From assembly GCF_900105655.1 (NCBI RefSeq), contig NZ_LT629787.1:1612001-1676000 (forward strand): a stretch of 64,000 nucleotides of DNA, in the 5' to 3' direction. The position numbers and the translations under genes were made by a program. Below the pieces are notes generated by a model. It made no database searches and had not been told where the DNA came from. It saw only the letters and a list, made by a program, of their open reading frames with translations. Shown here piece by piece: positions 9,776 through 19,534 of the stretch; within the stretch, counting starts at the first letter, position 1; every line of letters starts with the position of its first letter. Source of the stretch: Halopseudomonas salegens. GTDB lineage: Bacteria > Pseudomonadota > Gammaproteobacteria > Pseudomonadales > Pseudomonadaceae.

Positions 9776-10068
9776 GATGCGAAATCCCTGAAAAGTAACC
9801 GATCAGTCGGTGGTTACAGCAATGCGTGTGCCAAGCCGGGCCACAACGCTCAACATAGCACGCCACAGAGTTTGACGGCGTCATTAGCGAGTAAAGAATA
9901 ATTGTTTGACTGTGTCGACAAGGTGACATACTCAAGACAGCTAGACACAAGCGCATTCCTTGGCTAAGGATTAATGGTACGGCAATTGCTTCATCTCAAT
10001 CGACGCGCGCTGACCAGCAAAATCGGCCGCGCTGCCGATAAAGACACCCAAGGTAGTTGAGAGCCTGC
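9776..10068. promoter_or_regulatory. Divergent intergenic region between the two ATP-grasp/transglutaminase operons
   Basis: This 293-bp gene-free stretch must hold the start signals for both operons. On the plus strand TTGACT at 9906-9911 and TACTCA at 9929-9934 are separated by 17 bases and could be a sigma-70 promoter for the ATP-grasp gene, although the -10 match is poor. I see no clear operator or minus-strand promoter. Assignment of the promoter is by eye. Confidence 0.35.
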
Positions 10069-11523
10069 ATGAGCAAAGTGAACTGGAAGGACTATGACCC
10101 CAAGCGCTTTTTCGACGAACTCATCGCTGCGCCCGGCCAACCGCGCCCGGAAGCGCGCATGTTGTGCGAATACCTGGCCAGCCTTGACCCGCGCGAACTG
10201 AATGCGCACAAGACTGCCGCCGAGGTAGCCATTCAACTGATGGGGATTACCTTCACCGTGTATACCGAAGGCAGCATGATCGATCGTGCCTGGCCCTTCG
10301 ACATCGTGCCGCGCATCATCCCGCTCGCCGAATGGGAAAAGACCGATGCCGGTCTGAAGCAGCGGGTACAGGCGCTGAATCTGTTCATCGACGACCTCTA
10401 TCACGACCAGAAGATCATCAAGGACAAGGTATTCCCGGCTGAAATTCTTGCCCAGTCGGTCAACTTTCGCCCGCAGTGTGTCGGGGTGAACACGGCGCAC
10501 AATGTATGGGCACATATCTGTGGCTCTGATCTGGTACGCGACAACGACGGTACGCTGTATGTGCTGGAAGACAATTTGCGGGTGCCCTCCGGCGTGTCCT
10601 ACATGCTGGAAAACCGCAACGTCACCAAGCGGGTCCTGCCGGATCTCTTTGCCTCCGGCTGGATTCAACCGGTCGATGACTATACTTCGCAGCTCTATGA
10701 CACCCTCGCATCACTCTCGCCCCGCCCCGGGGACGATCCTGTGATCGTGATTCTGACCCCCGGCATCTACAATTCGGCCTATTACGAACATTCCTACCTG
10801 GCGCAGCAGATGGGCGTACAGCTGGTGGAAGGATCCGACCTGGTGGTCGGCGATGATGACTGTGTCTACATGCGCCTGGTCGATGGCCTGCAGCGGGTCG
10901 ATGTGATCTATCGCCGGGTGGATGACATGTTCCTGGACCCGGAAGTCTTCGAGCCTGAATCCATGCTCGGCGTCAAAGGGCTGATGCGTGCCTGGCGCGG
11001 CGGCAATGTCGCGCTGGCCAACGCACCCGGTGCCGGTGTCGCCGATGACAAGGTGGTTTATGCCTTTGTACCCGAGATCATCAAATACTATCTGGGTGAA
11101 GAACCGTTGCTGCCGAATGTACCCAGCTACCTGTGCATGTTTGAAGATGACCGCAACTACGTACTCGACAACCTGGACAAGCTGGTGGTCAAACCCGCCA
11201 ACGAATCCGGGGGCTACGGCATGCTGATCGGGCCGCATTCCACCAAACAGGAACGGGCAAAATTTGCCGAGCTGATCAAGGCCGACCCGCGCAACTATAT
11301 GGCGCAGCCAACCCTGAGCCTGTCCACCTCCCCTACCTTGTGTGACAACACCATGGAACCTCGCCACGTCGACTTGCGCCCTTTCATTCTCTCCGGTGAA
11401 TCCACCTGGGTGACCACTGGCGGTCTGACCCGGGTCGCCCTGAACAAGGGCTCGCTGGTCGTGAATTCTTCCCAGGGTGGTGGCAGCAAAGACACCTGGA
11501 TTGTCGATATTTCCGAGCTTTGA
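10069..11523 (+). CDS. Circularly permuted ATP-grasp type 2 protein
   Basis: A 484-residue stand-alone member of the DUF404/DUF407 permuted ATP-grasp family, predicted to form an amide bond between a carboxylate and an amine at the cost of ATP. Visible landmarks are GITFTVYTEG, a DNLRVPSGVSYMLENR segment, the nucleotide-binding lysine and glycine-rich loop in LVVKPANESGGYG (about residue 380) and an acidic metal-binding region around HVDLRPFIL. All key elements look intact, unlike in the fused copy at 3791-6391. The ATG at 10069 is preferred over the upstream in-frame TTG at 10057 because the family usually starts just before this point. It is the first gene of a three-gene operon with an alpha-E gene and a zinc metallopeptidase. 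Confidence 0.92.
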   Translation: MSKVNWKDYDPKRFFDELIAAPGQPRPEARMLCEYLASLDPRELNAHKTAAEVAIQLMGITFTVYTEGSMIDRAWPFDIVPRIIPLAEWEKTDAGLKQRVQALNLFIDDLYHDQKIIKDKVFPAEILAQSVNFRPQCVGVNTAHNVWAHICGSDLVRDNDGTLYVLEDNLRVPSGVSYMLENRNVTKRVLPDLFASGWIQPVDDYTSQLYDTLASLSPRPGDDPVIVILTPGIYNSAYYEHSYLAQQMGVQLVEGSDLVVGDDDCVYMRLVDGLQRVDVIYRRVDDMFLDPEVFEPESMLGVKGLMRAWRGGNVALANAPGAGVADDKVVYAFVPEIIKYYLGEEPLLPNVPSYLCMFEDDRNYVLDNLDKLVVKPANESGGYGMLIGPHSTKQERAKFAELIKADPRNYMAQPTLSLSTSPTLCDNTMEPRHVDLRPFILSGESTWVTTGGLTRVALNKGSLVVNSSQGGGSKDTWIVDISEL

Positions 11524-11537
11524 GCAGGGGACCCAAC

Positions 11538-12500
11538 ATGCTTTCTCGTGTCGCTGAAAACATCTACTGGCTGGCTCGCTACCTGGAACGGGCGGAAGAC
11601 ACCGCCCGCCTGCTCGGCGTGACCAGCAACCTGTTACTCGACCTGCCCCGCTCAACCAAATTGGGCTGGGAAGAAATCATTGCAATCACCGGCAATGACG
11701 AGCTCTTTGACGAGCATTATGAAAGCCGCGATGAAGCCAGTGTGCTGGCTTTCATGTGCGGTGATACCCGCTACAGCGGGTCCATCCTCAGCTCGTTGGC
11801 TTCTGCGCGGGAAAACCTGCGCACCACCCGCGACGTCATTCCACGGGAAATCTGGGAAGAAGTGAACCAGCTGTATCTCAGCGTCAAGGAGCAGGTTGAA
11901 AGCGGCATCACTCCGCGTCGGCGGGATGCCTTTCTCAGTCGCGTGATCCGCAGCTGCCAGACCGTCAACGGCATCATCGAAGGCACCCTGAGCTACACTC
12001 AGTCACGTACCTTCCTGATGCTGGGCCGCCAGCTGGAGCGCGCGGACATGATCACTCGCATAATCGATGTGCGCTCGGCCAATCTGCTGCCGCGCAGCGC
12101 CGAAGACCTGAAACCCTTTGAAAACCTGCAATGGATGAGCGTGCTGAAATCACTCAGCGGTTATCAGATGTATCGCCAACATGTGCGACTGCGTATTCGT
12201 GGCCCGGATGTACTGCGCTTTCTGTTGCAGGACATGCGCTATCCGCGGGCCGTGGCATGCAGTCTGGAACGCTTCTCCTTTGCCCTGAAAAACCTGGGCA
12301 ACCATGCCGAAGCGTTGAAAGCAGTCGAAGCATGCCGTCAGCGCATTGCCGGTGCCGACATAGTCAAGCTGGCTGGTGAGCCCGATCTGCTGCATGCCTT
12401 TGTCGACGAAATCCAGCTCGACTTTACCGCCGTGCACGACGCCGTCAGTCGCAGCTGGTTCGAGCGCGGGGAGCTTAGCACCCAGGCTCAATCCGCATGA
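11538..12500 (+). CDS. Alpha-E domain protein (DUF403)
   Basis: A 320-residue all-helical protein that opens with the family signature MLSRVAENIYWLARYLERAE and contains a second conserved stretch, LMLGRQLERADMITRIID (about residue 165). The family name comes from its acidic, helix-rich fold. It accompanies permuted ATP-grasp enzymes and is presumed to work with them, but no activity is established. The ATG at 11538 has an AGGGGA ribosome-binding site 7 bases upstream; the in-frame TTG at 11520 overlapping the previous stop is less likely. Its stop overlaps the next ATG (ATGA), so the three genes are translationally coupled. Confidence 0.92.
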   Translation: MLSRVAENIYWLARYLERAEDTARLLGVTSNLLLDLPRSTKLGWEEIIAITGNDELFDEHYESRDEASVLAFMCGDTRYSGSILSSLASARENLRTTRDVIPREIWEEVNQLYLSVKEQVESGITPRRRDAFLSRVIRSCQTVNGIIEGTLSYTQSRTFLMLGRQLERADMITRIIDVRSANLLPRSAEDLKPFENLQWMSVLKSLSGYQMYRQHVRLRIRGPDVLRFLLQDMRYPRAVACSLERFSFALKNLGNHAEALKAVEACRQRIAGADIVKLAGEPDLLHAFVDEIQLDFTAVHDAVSRSWFERGELSTQAQSA

Positions 12501-13636
12501 GCTACTTCACCCAGCTGCTGCGCAATCAGGAACCCGGCCAACTGTTCCGCTACCACCCCAATGGCCATGTTCAGCGCTGCGGCTGTGGCCAGGCCATCTT
12601 TTTTCATAACACTCGCTGCCTCGCTTGCGGCAGCGAACTGGGCTATCACCCCCAGCTGGGGTTGTTACTCAACCTGACCGCGCAAAGTGATGACCAACAC
12701 TGGCTGATCCGCCCGACCGAGAACAGCGAACCGCAACCGGTCAAGCGCTGCAGCAATCTCCATGGGCCCTTGCAGTGCAACTGGCTGGTCAGCGATCCGG
12801 AACACGGCGATCTCTGTCAGGCATGCGCTCTCAATCTGCTGATCCCCAACCTTGAGCAACCCGGCAGTCCCGAGCTCTGGCGCGAAACCGAAGAAGCCAA
12901 ACGGCGCCTGGTTGCACAATTGATCATGCTCGGACTTCCGGTACTCAATCGCGAGCAGGACCCCCAACGCGGCCTGGGCTTCAAGTTGATGCGCCAGCAG
13001 GCCGGCGATGAACCGGTGATGACTGGTCACATGAATGGGGTAATCACCATCAACGTCGCTGAAGCTGATCCGGCCTACCGCGAGCAGGTACGGCAGAATA
13101 TGGCCGAACACTATCGCACTCTGCTCGGCCACTTTCGCCATGAATCCGGACACTACTACTGGGATCGCCTGGTACGGGACAGTGACTGGTTGCAGCCTTA
13201 CCGCGACCTGTTTGGCGACGAACGCAGGGATTACCAGCAGGCGCTGAGCAATCATTACCAATACGGCCCGTCACTGGACTGGCAAAGCAACTTTATCAGT
13301 CATTACGCAGCCTCCCACCCGTGGGAAGACTGGGCAGAAACCTGGGCGCACTATCTGCACATGACCGACACCCTGAACGTAGCGCTGGACTTCGGTATTC
13401 AGGTTGATCGGCTGGAGCTGGCATTAACGCCCTTTACCCATGCAGACCTGAACTGCTCTGCAGACAATGCCGAAGCCGAGCGTTTTCTGGCCTTCGTCAA
13501 TCGCTGGGTCATGCTCAGCAGCGTGCTCAATGTGCTGGCCCGCACCATGGGCCAGGCCGACATTTACCCTTTTGTGCTGACACCCGGCAGTTTGCGCAAG
13601 ATGTATTTTGTGCACCGGGTGATTGCCCACTACTGA
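12497..13636 (+). CDS. Zinc-ribbon metallopeptidase (Peptidase_Mx family)
   Basis: A 379-residue protein with an N-terminal zinc ribbon (CGCG at about residues 32-35 paired with CLAC, about 45-48) and a predicted metallopeptidase domain. The catalytic HExxH motif is visible as HFRHESGHYYWDR (about 210-222), and a downstream DWAETWAHY segment could supply the third ligand. This is the putative zinc-binding metallopeptidase family (formerly DUF2248). It overlaps the alpha-E stop by four bases, so it is part of the ATP-grasp operon. In related clusters a protease of another type, such as the proteasome-like Anbu, can fill this place. A role in processing the product of the ATP-grasp enzymes is inference. 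No signal peptide is seen. Confidence 0.82.
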   Translation: MSYFTQLLRNQEPGQLFRYHPNGHVQRCGCGQAIFFHNTRCLACGSELGYHPQLGLLLNLTAQSDDQHWLIRPTENSEPQPVKRCSNLHGPLQCNWLVSDPEHGDLCQACALNLLIPNLEQPGSPELWRETEEAKRRLVAQLIMLGLPVLNREQDPQRGLGFKLMRQQAGDEPVMTGHMNGVITINVAEADPAYREQVRQNMAEHYRTLLGHFRHESGHYYWDRLVRDSDWLQPYRDLFGDERRDYQQALSNHYQYGPSLDWQSNFISHYAASHPWEDWAETWAHYLHMTDTLNVALDFGIQVDRLELALTPFTHADLNCSADNAEAERFLAFVNRWVMLSSVLNVLARTMGQADIYPFVLTPGSLRKMYFVHRVIAHY

Positions 13637-13668
13637 TAACGACGTATTGCGGTACAGCGGACTATGTA

Positions 13669-13696
13669 TCCCGGCAGCGCAGCCGCGCTGCCGGGA
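13669..13696. terminator. Perfect hairpin between converging operons
   Basis: TCCCGGCAGCGC at 13669-13680 and its exact complement at 13685-13696 form a 12-bp GC-rich stem with a 4-base loop. It lies between the metallopeptidase stop (13636) and the hupE stop (13711), which converge. There is no strong T-run on either side, so it may be a weak bidirectional terminator or an mRNA-stabilising structure. Confidence 0.6.
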
Positions 13697-13710
13697 CAGT
13701 CAGGAACAAC

Positions 13711-14298
13711 TCACCCCGCTACCGCCAGCCCCAGCCCGACCAGGCCGATCAGCGCACCCATCACCCGTGGAACCAGGGACCAGGACTGGCGCTGCAGCCA
13801 GCCACCCGCCAGCAAGCCGACCAGATGCAATCCCGCTGTCGCCACGACAAAGCCCAGCGCGTATGTCATGGCACTGGCCTGCAGCGGCATTTCGGTGCCG
13901 TGGGCAACACCGTGGAACAGGGCAAAGGTCGAAACCAGCGCACCACTGACCAGTAGCGGGACCTGGCGCGCCCAGAGCAGAAACAGGCCGAGCACCACGA
14001 CCGAGGCGATAATACCTGGCTCCACAGCCGGCACCGATACGCCGACCATGGCCAGCGCACCCCCCGCCAGCATGACGCCAACAAAGAGCAGCGGCAGCAG
14101 CCAGCGTGCACGGCCGCCCAATTGCGCCCCCCACAGACCCACAGCCAGCATGGCCAGCAAATGGTCCAACCCGAACAGTGGATGCCCCAGACCGCTGAGC
14201 AGCCCATCCATGCTTTCGTGACCCGGATGGGCGTGGGCCAAGGTCGGGATGGTCAGTGCACCGACCAGCAATGGCAAACGACGTGAATAGAATTGCAT
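13711..14298 (-). CDS. hupE: HupE/UreJ-family nickel permease
   Basis: A 195-residue membrane protein with an N-terminal signal sequence (LLVGALTIPTLAHAHPGH) and about six further hydrophobic helices. HPLFGLDHLLAML and FHGVAHGTEMP are the histidine-bearing motifs typical of HupE/UreJ nickel transporters. It is the last gene of the urease operon, three bases after the ureG stop, and would supply Ni2+ for the urease active site across the inner membrane. Its start has an AAGGAG site. Some bacteria call the urease-linked copy ureJ. Confidence 0.88.
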   Translation of the reverse strand: MQFYSRRLPLLVGALTIPTLAHAHPGHESMDGLLSGLGHPLFGLDHLLAMLAVGLWGAQLGGRARWLLPLLFVGVMLAGGALAMVGVSVPAVEPGIIASVVVLGLFLLWARQVPLLVSGALVSTFALFHGVAHGTEMPLQASAMTYALGFVVATAGLHLVGLLAGGWLQRQSWSLVPRVMGALIGLVGLGLAVAG

Positions 14299-14300
14299 GT

Positions 14301-14948
14301 TCAGACTCCTTGCGCCTGTTGGGTGTTCTCGGGCAAGGGTTTGAGCATGCCCTGGCGAACGATAAAGGCAATGATGTCATCGACACCTTTGCCGCTTTTC
14401 AGGTTGGAAAATACAAACGGCCGCTCGCCGCGCATCTTTGCTGCATCACGATCCATCACATCCAGATCAGCCCCCACCAAGGGCGCCAGGTCGGTCTTGT
14501 TGATAATCAGCAGGTCCGAACGGGTAATCCCCGGGCCACCCTTGCGCGGAATCTTGTCGCCGGCGGACACGTCGATCACATACAGGGTCAGGTCGGACAG
14601 TTCCGGGCTGAAGGTAGCCGCCAGGTTGTCGCCACCACTTTCAACAAACACCAGCTCAATCGCCGGAAAACGCTCCTGCAGCTCGGCAATGGCGGCCAGG
14701 TTCATCGATGCGTCTTCACGAATGGCGGTGTGCGGGCAACCACCGGTTTCCACCCCCAGAATGCGGTCAGCTGGCAGTGCCTGATGGCGCAGCAGAAAGT
14801 CCGCATCCTCGCGGGTATAGATATCGTTGGTAATCACCGCCAGGTCATAGTGTGGATACAGGCGCTCACAGAGTATGCGCACCAGCGCGGTCTTGCCTGA
14901 GCCGACCGGGCCGCCGATACCGACGCGCAGGGCTGGTTTGGATTGCAT
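14301..14948 (-). CDS. ureG: Urease accessory GTPase UreG
   Basis: A 215-residue SIMIBI-class GTPase that drives nickel delivery to apo-urease. The Walker A loop [11 protein letters not shown] is at about residues 11-21. The nickel-binding metal site CPH in [11 protein letters not shown] and the guanine-specificity motif NKTDL are both visible. The start was placed at [10 protein letters not shown], 10 bases after an AAGGAG site. The longer open frame upstream to 15119 lies antisense over no homologous sequence and runs into ureF. It follows ureF by 13 bases in the operon. Confidence 0.96.
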   Translation of the reverse strand: MQSKPALRVGIGGPVGSGKTALVRILCERLYPHYDLAVITNDIYTREDADFLLRHQALPADRILGVETGGCPHTAIREDASMNLAAIAELQERFPAIELVFVESGGDNLAATFSPELSDLTLYVIDVSAGDKIPRKGGPGITRSDLLIINKTDLAPLVGADLDVMDRDAAKMRGERPFVFSNLKSGKGVDDIIAFIVRQGMLKPLPENTQQAQGV

Positions 14949-14961
14949 TGGGGTGTACTCC

Positions 14962-15648
14962 TTATGATCGAAACAATCGGGTGTATTGGTGTTCGTGTCG
15001 GGCACTGGCAAAGGCCAGCCCCGGCAAGCCGGCGCCAAGCTCATCATCCGGCAGCTCTGCAGCCCGCTCGACAATCGGTGGCAGGCTGGGCAACAACCGA
15101 TCCAGTAACCGCTGGGCATCGGTCTGGCCCAGCGGTATCAACTTGGTCGCAGCGCCGGTCTGATTTTCCAGCCAGCTCCAGAGCACGCCCAGTGCCAACA
15201 CCCGGGAGCCGGTGTGCCAGTGCTGGCCGGCCATGGCAAAGGCGCTGACCAGCGCCAGGGGCTCGCTGGTCGGCCAGTCCAGGGCTGCCGGTATCATCAG
15301 TGACTTCATCAGGCGCAGCAGCGCTCCACCCTGCTGACTGTCTTCCAGATACAGCTCGGCAGTTTCGCGACTGGCCAGCAGCCAGTCATTCCAGCTGGCA
15401 AAATTGCCGTCATTCTGCTGTTCCAGCGCGGTGTACTGGCGTAGCAGCACGGGAATATCCAGCCGCCCGAGCGAACGCGCGGCCAGTTCCGACAACCAGG
15501 CAGCAGCCGAGTCCAGATCCGTCACCCAGTCCTGCTCGATGGCATACTCCAGCCCCTGCGAGTAGGCATAGCCACCAATCGGCAGCGCCGGACTGGCCAG
15601 CTGCAGTACTCTGAGCAGTGCCGCATCAGCGATGTCAGGCATGCTCAT
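14962..15648 (-). CDS. ureF: Urease accessory protein UreF
   Basis: A 228-residue helical accessory protein that acts as the GTPase-regulating part of the UreDFG activation complex. The family start [24 protein letters not shown] is easily recognised, split here as [13 protein letters not shown] and QGLEYAIE. The C-terminus RLFRS is the usual end. Two in-frame ATGs (15648 and 15642) overlap the 3' end of ureE; either could be used, and I chose the longer. The much longer upstream frame is a shadow of ureE. The overlap with ureE suggests translational coupling. Confidence 0.95.
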   Translation of the reverse strand: MSMPDIADAALLRVLQLASPALPIGGYAYSQGLEYAIEQDWVTDLDSAAAWLSELAARSLGRLDIPVLLRQYTALEQQNDGNFASWNDWLLASRETAELYLEDSQQGGALLRLMKSLMIPAALDWPTSEPLALVSAFAMAGQHWHTGSRVLALGVLWSWLENQTGAATKLIPLGQTDAQRLLDRLLPSLPPIVERAAELPDDELGAGLPGLAFASARHEHQYTRLFRS

Positions 15649-16135
15649 GACCGCCAAGACGCAGAAAGGGTGCCGCTTGCGCCGGGCCGGCAGGTGTCGC
15701 CACGCTGTGACCATGGCTGTGATAGGCGCCGGGTTCCGGATTGAAAGGCGCGAAGATCGCCTCGATCTCCAGACCAAACCCGCGCAGCATGCTGTCCAGC
15801 ACATGATCGCGCAGGTAACGCAGTTGCCCGGCATGTATTTCCAGCGGTACGTGGCGATTACCCATGTGATAGGCCGCCCGCGAGAGCAACAGGGCATCAT
15901 CGCAAAATACCCGTGACAGCGATTCGGGCTCGGCATGGATGACCACCACACTCCCGTCATCACCCTGTAGCCGGTCGCCCTGCATCAGCACACGCCCGCG
16001 CGGCAGAAACAGGCCGACGTCCAGCCCGTCGACAGTCTGCGCTCGCAAGCGGCTGCGGGTGCGCTTCTCGTAACTCAATTCGAGCACGTGGTCGGCCGGT
16101 CCCGTGTTGTCCAGCCATTGATGGCATTCGATCAT
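15635..16135 (-). CDS. ureE: Urease accessory nickel chaperone UreE
   Basis: A 166-residue metallochaperone that hands Ni2+ to the urease activation complex. The metal-site histidine lies in YHMGNRHVPLEI, and the C-terminal part carries further histidines (YHSHGHS and GGHEHA), though it lacks the long poly-His tail of some UreE proteins. The start MIECHQWLDN has a GGGAGA site upstream and follows the ureC stop by 10 bases. The open frame extends further upstream, but only as a shadow of ureC. The gene overlaps ureF by 14 bases. Confidence 0.94.
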   Translation of the reverse strand: MIECHQWLDNTGPADHVLELSYEKRTRSRLRAQTVDGLDVGLFLPRGRVLMQGDRLQGDDGSVVVIHAEPESLSRVFCDDALLLSRAAYHMGNRHVPLEIHAGQLRYLRDHVLDSMLRGFGLEIEAIFAPFNPEPGAYHSHGHSVATPAGPAQAAPFLRLGGHEHA

Positions 16136-16145
16136 TGGCGTCTCC

Positions 16146-17846
16146 CTAGAACAAATAGTAGCGCTGGGCCAAGGGCAGCGATTCGGCAGGGTCGCACAGC
16201 AACTCGACACCATCCGCCTTGACCACGTAGGTCTGTGAATCGACGCTGATCACCGGTTGATAGTCATTCAGCTTCATATCGCGCTTGCTGATGGTGCGCG
16301 TATTGCGCACGGCTTCCAGCCGCCGATTCAGACCCAGGGTGCCGGCAATATCTGCATCCAGTGCCGCCTGGCTGACAAAAGTGACGCAGGTACTGTGCAT
16401 GGCACTGCCAAAGGCGCCGAACATCGGTCGGTAATGCACTGGTTGCGGCGTCGGAATCGACGCATTGGGGTCGCCCATAGGCGCTGCGACAATAGCCCCG
16501 CCCTTGATGATCAGACTGGGTTTGGCACCGAAAAAGGCCGGTTTCCACAGCACCAGATCGGCCAGCTTGCCGACTTCGATCGACCCCACTACATCGGCAA
16601 TACCCATGGTGATGGCGGCATTGATGGTGTACTTGGCGATATAGCGCCGGGCACGATAGTTGTCCGACCAGTCGTCATCTTCCGGCAAGGGCCCGCGCTG
16701 GACCTTCATCTTGTGCGCGGTTTGCCAGGTGCGGGTAATCACTTCACCGACCCGCCCCATGGCCTGGGAATCCGAGGAAATCATGCAGAAGGCGCCGAGA
16801 TCGTGAAGAATATCCTCGGCAGCAATGGTCTCGCGGCGGATGCGCGAATCGGCAAAGGCCACATCCTCGGCAATCGCCGGGTCCAGGTGGTGGCAGACCA
16901 TGAGCATGTCCAGATGCTCATCCACGGTATTGATGGTGTAGGGCCGGGTCGGATTGGTCGAGGATGGCAGCACATTGGGCTCGCCACAGGCCTTGATGAT
17001 ATCCGGCGCATGGCCGCCACCCGCACCTTCGGTGTGGTAGGTATGGATTACCCGACCCTTGATCGCCGCCAGGGTATCCTCCACAAAGCCGGACTCGTTC
17101 AGGGTATCGGTATGAATGGCCACCTGCACGTCGTAGGCATCAGCCACACTCAGACAGCAGTCAATCGCCGCCGGTGTGGTGCCCCAGTCCTCGTGCAATT
17201 TGAGCCCCATGGCGCCGGCTTGCAGTTGCTCTTCCAGTGCCTGCGGCAGGCTGGCGTTGCCCTTGCCGAGAAAACCCAGATTCATCGGAAAGGATTCGGC
17301 CGACTGCAGCATCTTGCCGATATGCCAGGCACCCGGCGTACAGGTGGTGGCATTGGTGCCGGTGGCCGGGCCGGTACCGCCACCCAGCATGGTGGTGACG
17401 CCGGACATCAGCGCCTCTTCGATCTGCTGCGGACAGATAAAGTGAATATGCGCATCGATGCCGCCAGCCGTAAGGATCATGCCCTCCCCGGCAATCACCT
17501 CGGTACCGGGGCCGACGATGATGTCCACATCCGGTTGAATGTCCGGGTTGCCGGCCTTGCCGATGGCGGCAATCTGGCCATTCTTGATCGCCACATCGGC
17601 CTTGATGATGCCCCACCAGTCGAGGATCAGCGCATTGGTAATCAGGGTATCCGGCGTCTCGGCGCGCACCCGCTGGCTTTGCCCCATGCCGTCACGGATA
17701 ACCTTGCCGCCCCCGAACTTGACCTCTTCACCGTAGTGGGTCATATCCTTCTCGACGCTGATCCACAGCTCGGTATCACCCAGACGCACGCGATCTCCGG
17801 TGGTCGGGCCGTACATTTCGGCATAAGCCTGTCTATTGATATCCAT
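16146..17846 (-). CDS. ureC: Urease alpha subunit
   Basis: The 566-residue catalytic subunit that hydrolyses urea to ammonia and carbamate with a bis-nickel centre. Visible active-site elements are the nickel histidines in DAHIHF, the carbamylated lysine in GLKLHEDWG (about residue 217), the [10 protein letters not shown] histidine, and the flap histidine and cysteine region MVCHHLD. Length matches the family (about 567). The start [15 protein letters not shown] follows an AAGGAG site and comes 14 bases after the ureB stop. No sign of decay is seen. Confidence 0.98.
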   Translation of the reverse strand: MDINRQAYAEMYGPTTGDRVRLGDTELWISVEKDMTHYGEEVKFGGGKVIRDGMGQSQRVRAETPDTLITNALILDWWGIIKADVAIKNGQIAAIGKAGNPDIQPDVDIIVGPGTEVIAGEGMILTAGGIDAHIHFICPQQIEEALMSGVTTMLGGGTGPATGTNATTCTPGAWHIGKMLQSAESFPMNLGFLGKGNASLPQALEEQLQAGAMGLKLHEDWGTTPAAIDCCLSVADAYDVQVAIHTDTLNESGFVEDTLAAIKGRVIHTYHTEGAGGGHAPDIIKACGEPNVLPSSTNPTRPYTINTVDEHLDMLMVCHHLDPAIAEDVAFADSRIRRETIAAEDILHDLGAFCMISSDSQAMGRVGEVITRTWQTAHKMKVQRGPLPEDDDWSDNYRARRYIAKYTINAAITMGIADVVGSIEVGKLADLVLWKPAFFGAKPSLIIKGGAIVAAPMGDPNASIPTPQPVHYRPMFGAFGSAMHSTCVTFVSQAALDADIAGTLGLNRRLEAVRNTRTISKRDMKLNDYQPVISVDSQTYVVKADGVELLCDPAESLPLAQRYYLF

Positions 17847-17860
17847 TCAGTACTCCTTGT

Positions 17861-18166
17861 TCACAGGCTGCCCATTACCAGGCCACGAAAACCGTAGACC
17901 TTGCGGTCACCGGCCAGCGCGACCAGTTCCACCTCGCGGCTCTGGCCCGGCTCGAAACGCACGGCAGTACCGGCGGCGATATTGAGGCGGAAACCCCGGG
18001 CGGCATCGCGATCGAACTGCAATGCACCGTTGGTTTCGGCAAAGTGATAGTGCGACCCCACCTGAATCGGCCGGTCACCGCTATTGGCAACACTCAGGGT
18101 CAGCGTCTCACGGCCTGCATTCAGCGTCAGGCTACCGGCAAGGGTTTCAATTTCTCCGGGAATCAT
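17861..18166 (-). CDS. ureB: Urease beta subunit
   Basis: The 101-residue structural subunit that packs with UreA and UreC into the urease trimer. The start MIPGEIE is characteristic, and the motif [11 protein letters not shown] and the end YGFRG are conserved in the family. An AGGAG site precedes the ATG. The gene lies between ureA and ureC with 13-14 base gaps, the usual order and spacing for bacterial urease operons. Confidence 0.97.
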   Translation of the reverse strand: MIPGEIETLAGSLTLNAGRETLTLSVANSGDRPIQVGSHYHFAETNGALQFDRDAARGFRLNIAAGTAVRFEPGQSREVELVALAGDRKVYGFRGLVMGSL

Positions 18167-18179
18167 CGGGCAGCTCCTG

Positions 18180-18482
18180 TCAGGGAATCGGGTTGTGAAC
18201 GGTGACCAGCTTGGTACCGTCCGGGAAGGTCGCCTCGACCTGAACCTCGGCGACCATGTCCGCTACGCCGGGCATAACCTGGTCACGCGTCAGCAGCGTG
18301 CGTCCAAAGCTCATCATCTCCGCCACACTGCACCCATCCCGTGCACCTTCCATAATCGCTGCACTGATATAGGCCACTGCTTCCGGATAATTGAGCAGCA
18401 CTCCGCGGGCCAGTCGCCGCTCGGCCACCAGAGCGGCGGTAAACAACAGCAACTTGTCTTTTTCACGCGGGGTCAATTCCAT
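18180..18482 (-). CDS. ureA: Urease gamma subunit
   Basis: The 100-residue smallest structural subunit of urease. The start [14 protein letters not shown], the block [16 protein letters not shown] and the end VTVHNPIP are diagnostic. The ATG at 18482 has an AGGAGAG site; the upstream extension of the frame to 18596 overlaps the end of ureD and has no homologous sequence. It follows ureD by 13 bases. Confidence 0.97.
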   Translation of the reverse strand: MELTPREKDKLLLFTAALVAERRLARGVLLNYPEAVAYISAAIMEGARDGCSVAEMMSFGRTLLTRDQVMPGVADMVAEVQVEATFPDGTKLVTVHNPIP

Positions 18483-18495
18483 GAATGCTCTCCTG

Positions 18496-19350
18496 TCAGG
18501 TATTCCAGATACGCGGCAGACAGGCTGCCCGACCATTGATCTGCGGGCGCAAGTGTTGCCACAGACGCATAAAAGTGTGTCGTGCATGCTCGGCATGCTG
18601 GCCCAGATAGCGTGCTATGAGCAGGCCATGACGTTGGGTAAAAGCCAGTTCCGGGGCGCTGAACTGCTCGCGCAGCTGATCGAGTTGTTCCCGATCCAGG
18701 GTCAGCGTCGCCAGCCAGGTACCACTGACACCCGCGCCGCCAAGCCCCCAGCGCGCTGACAGCAGTGGATCGCCGCCCTCGAAGCGATTGCGCTCGATAT
18801 ACAGCGGGCGGCCTTCGCGCCAGATATCCAGGTGTTGGTCTACCCGGCCGTTAGTGAACCCCTCGCCCGCAGCCGGGCGCCCCAGGCAAAGCAGATCCCA
18901 GAGACAGAAACGGGCATCGGCGGCCATATCCAGGCGGGTAATCATCCGTGCATTGCAGCCCTCAAAGGCAATCGTGTCCTGGGGCAGATACTCCAGGCTG
19001 GCGCCGGTTTGCAGACTGAAACGGTTGTGCTGGACCTGCAGCGTCCCATTGTCACGAGCCCGGTAGAACTTGCCCGACGAGGGCGTGGTCAACAGCGCTG
19101 TGGCGCCAGCATCCATATCAACCTGCAGTCGCAGGTTGTCACCACTGACCAGACCACCGGGGGGATGCAAAATGTACAAATGCGGGCACTGTGCACCTTC
19201 AGGGTGCAGCGGGCGCTGAATGCGCAGCGGTCCCCGGTGGCTCAAGCGCTCGAGCACCGTCCGGCCACCCTTGCTGGCAAAGCCCATATTCAGGCCTGCC
19301 TGCCAGTTAATGGCGCTGTCATGCTGTTGTAGATGCCACGCGGCTGTCAT
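18496..19350 (-). CDS. ureD: Urease accessory protein UreD
   Basis: A 284-residue scaffold protein of the UreDFG complex that docks on apo-urease during nickel insertion; some species call it UreH. Family landmarks include [23 protein letters not shown] and FEGCNARM. It is the first gene of the eight-gene urease operon ureD-A-B-C-E-F-G-hupE. The promoter must lie in the 184 bp between 19351 and 19534, shared with the divergent TetR gene; I see no clear sigma-54 or known operator there. Confidence 0.95.
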   Translation of the reverse strand: MTAAWHLQQHDSAINWQAGLNMGFASKGGRTVLERLSHRGPLRIQRPLHPEGAQCPHLYILHPPGGLVSGDNLRLQVDMDAGATALLTTPSSGKFYRARDNGTLQVQHNRFSLQTGASLEYLPQDTIAFEGCNARMITRLDMAADARFCLWDLLCLGRPAAGEGFTNGRVDQHLDIWREGRPLYIERNRFEGGDPLLSARWGLGGAGVSGTWLATLTLDREQLDQLREQFSAPELAFTQRHGLLIARYLGQHAEHARHTFMRLWQHLRPQINGRAACLPRIWNT

Positions 19351-19534
19351 GCTCGGCTATCCTTGAGCCCGTTGTTGTGTTCAACACTCAGCAAAGTACA
19401 TGCCACAATGAGGAGCCAGCAAACATTGCTTGTGCTGCAGCGTGGTGCAAGCTGACCGTCATGCACCCGGTGATTGCTCAATCTGGAAAAGCTGATTATG
19501 TTGTCGGGGCCCATTTCCGGTCAGGACCACATCC

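Noticed and set aside
16257..17897. Plus-strand open frame of 546 codons opposite ureC
   Set aside because: It mirrors the ureC coding pattern and has no recognisable domain; ureC is certain.
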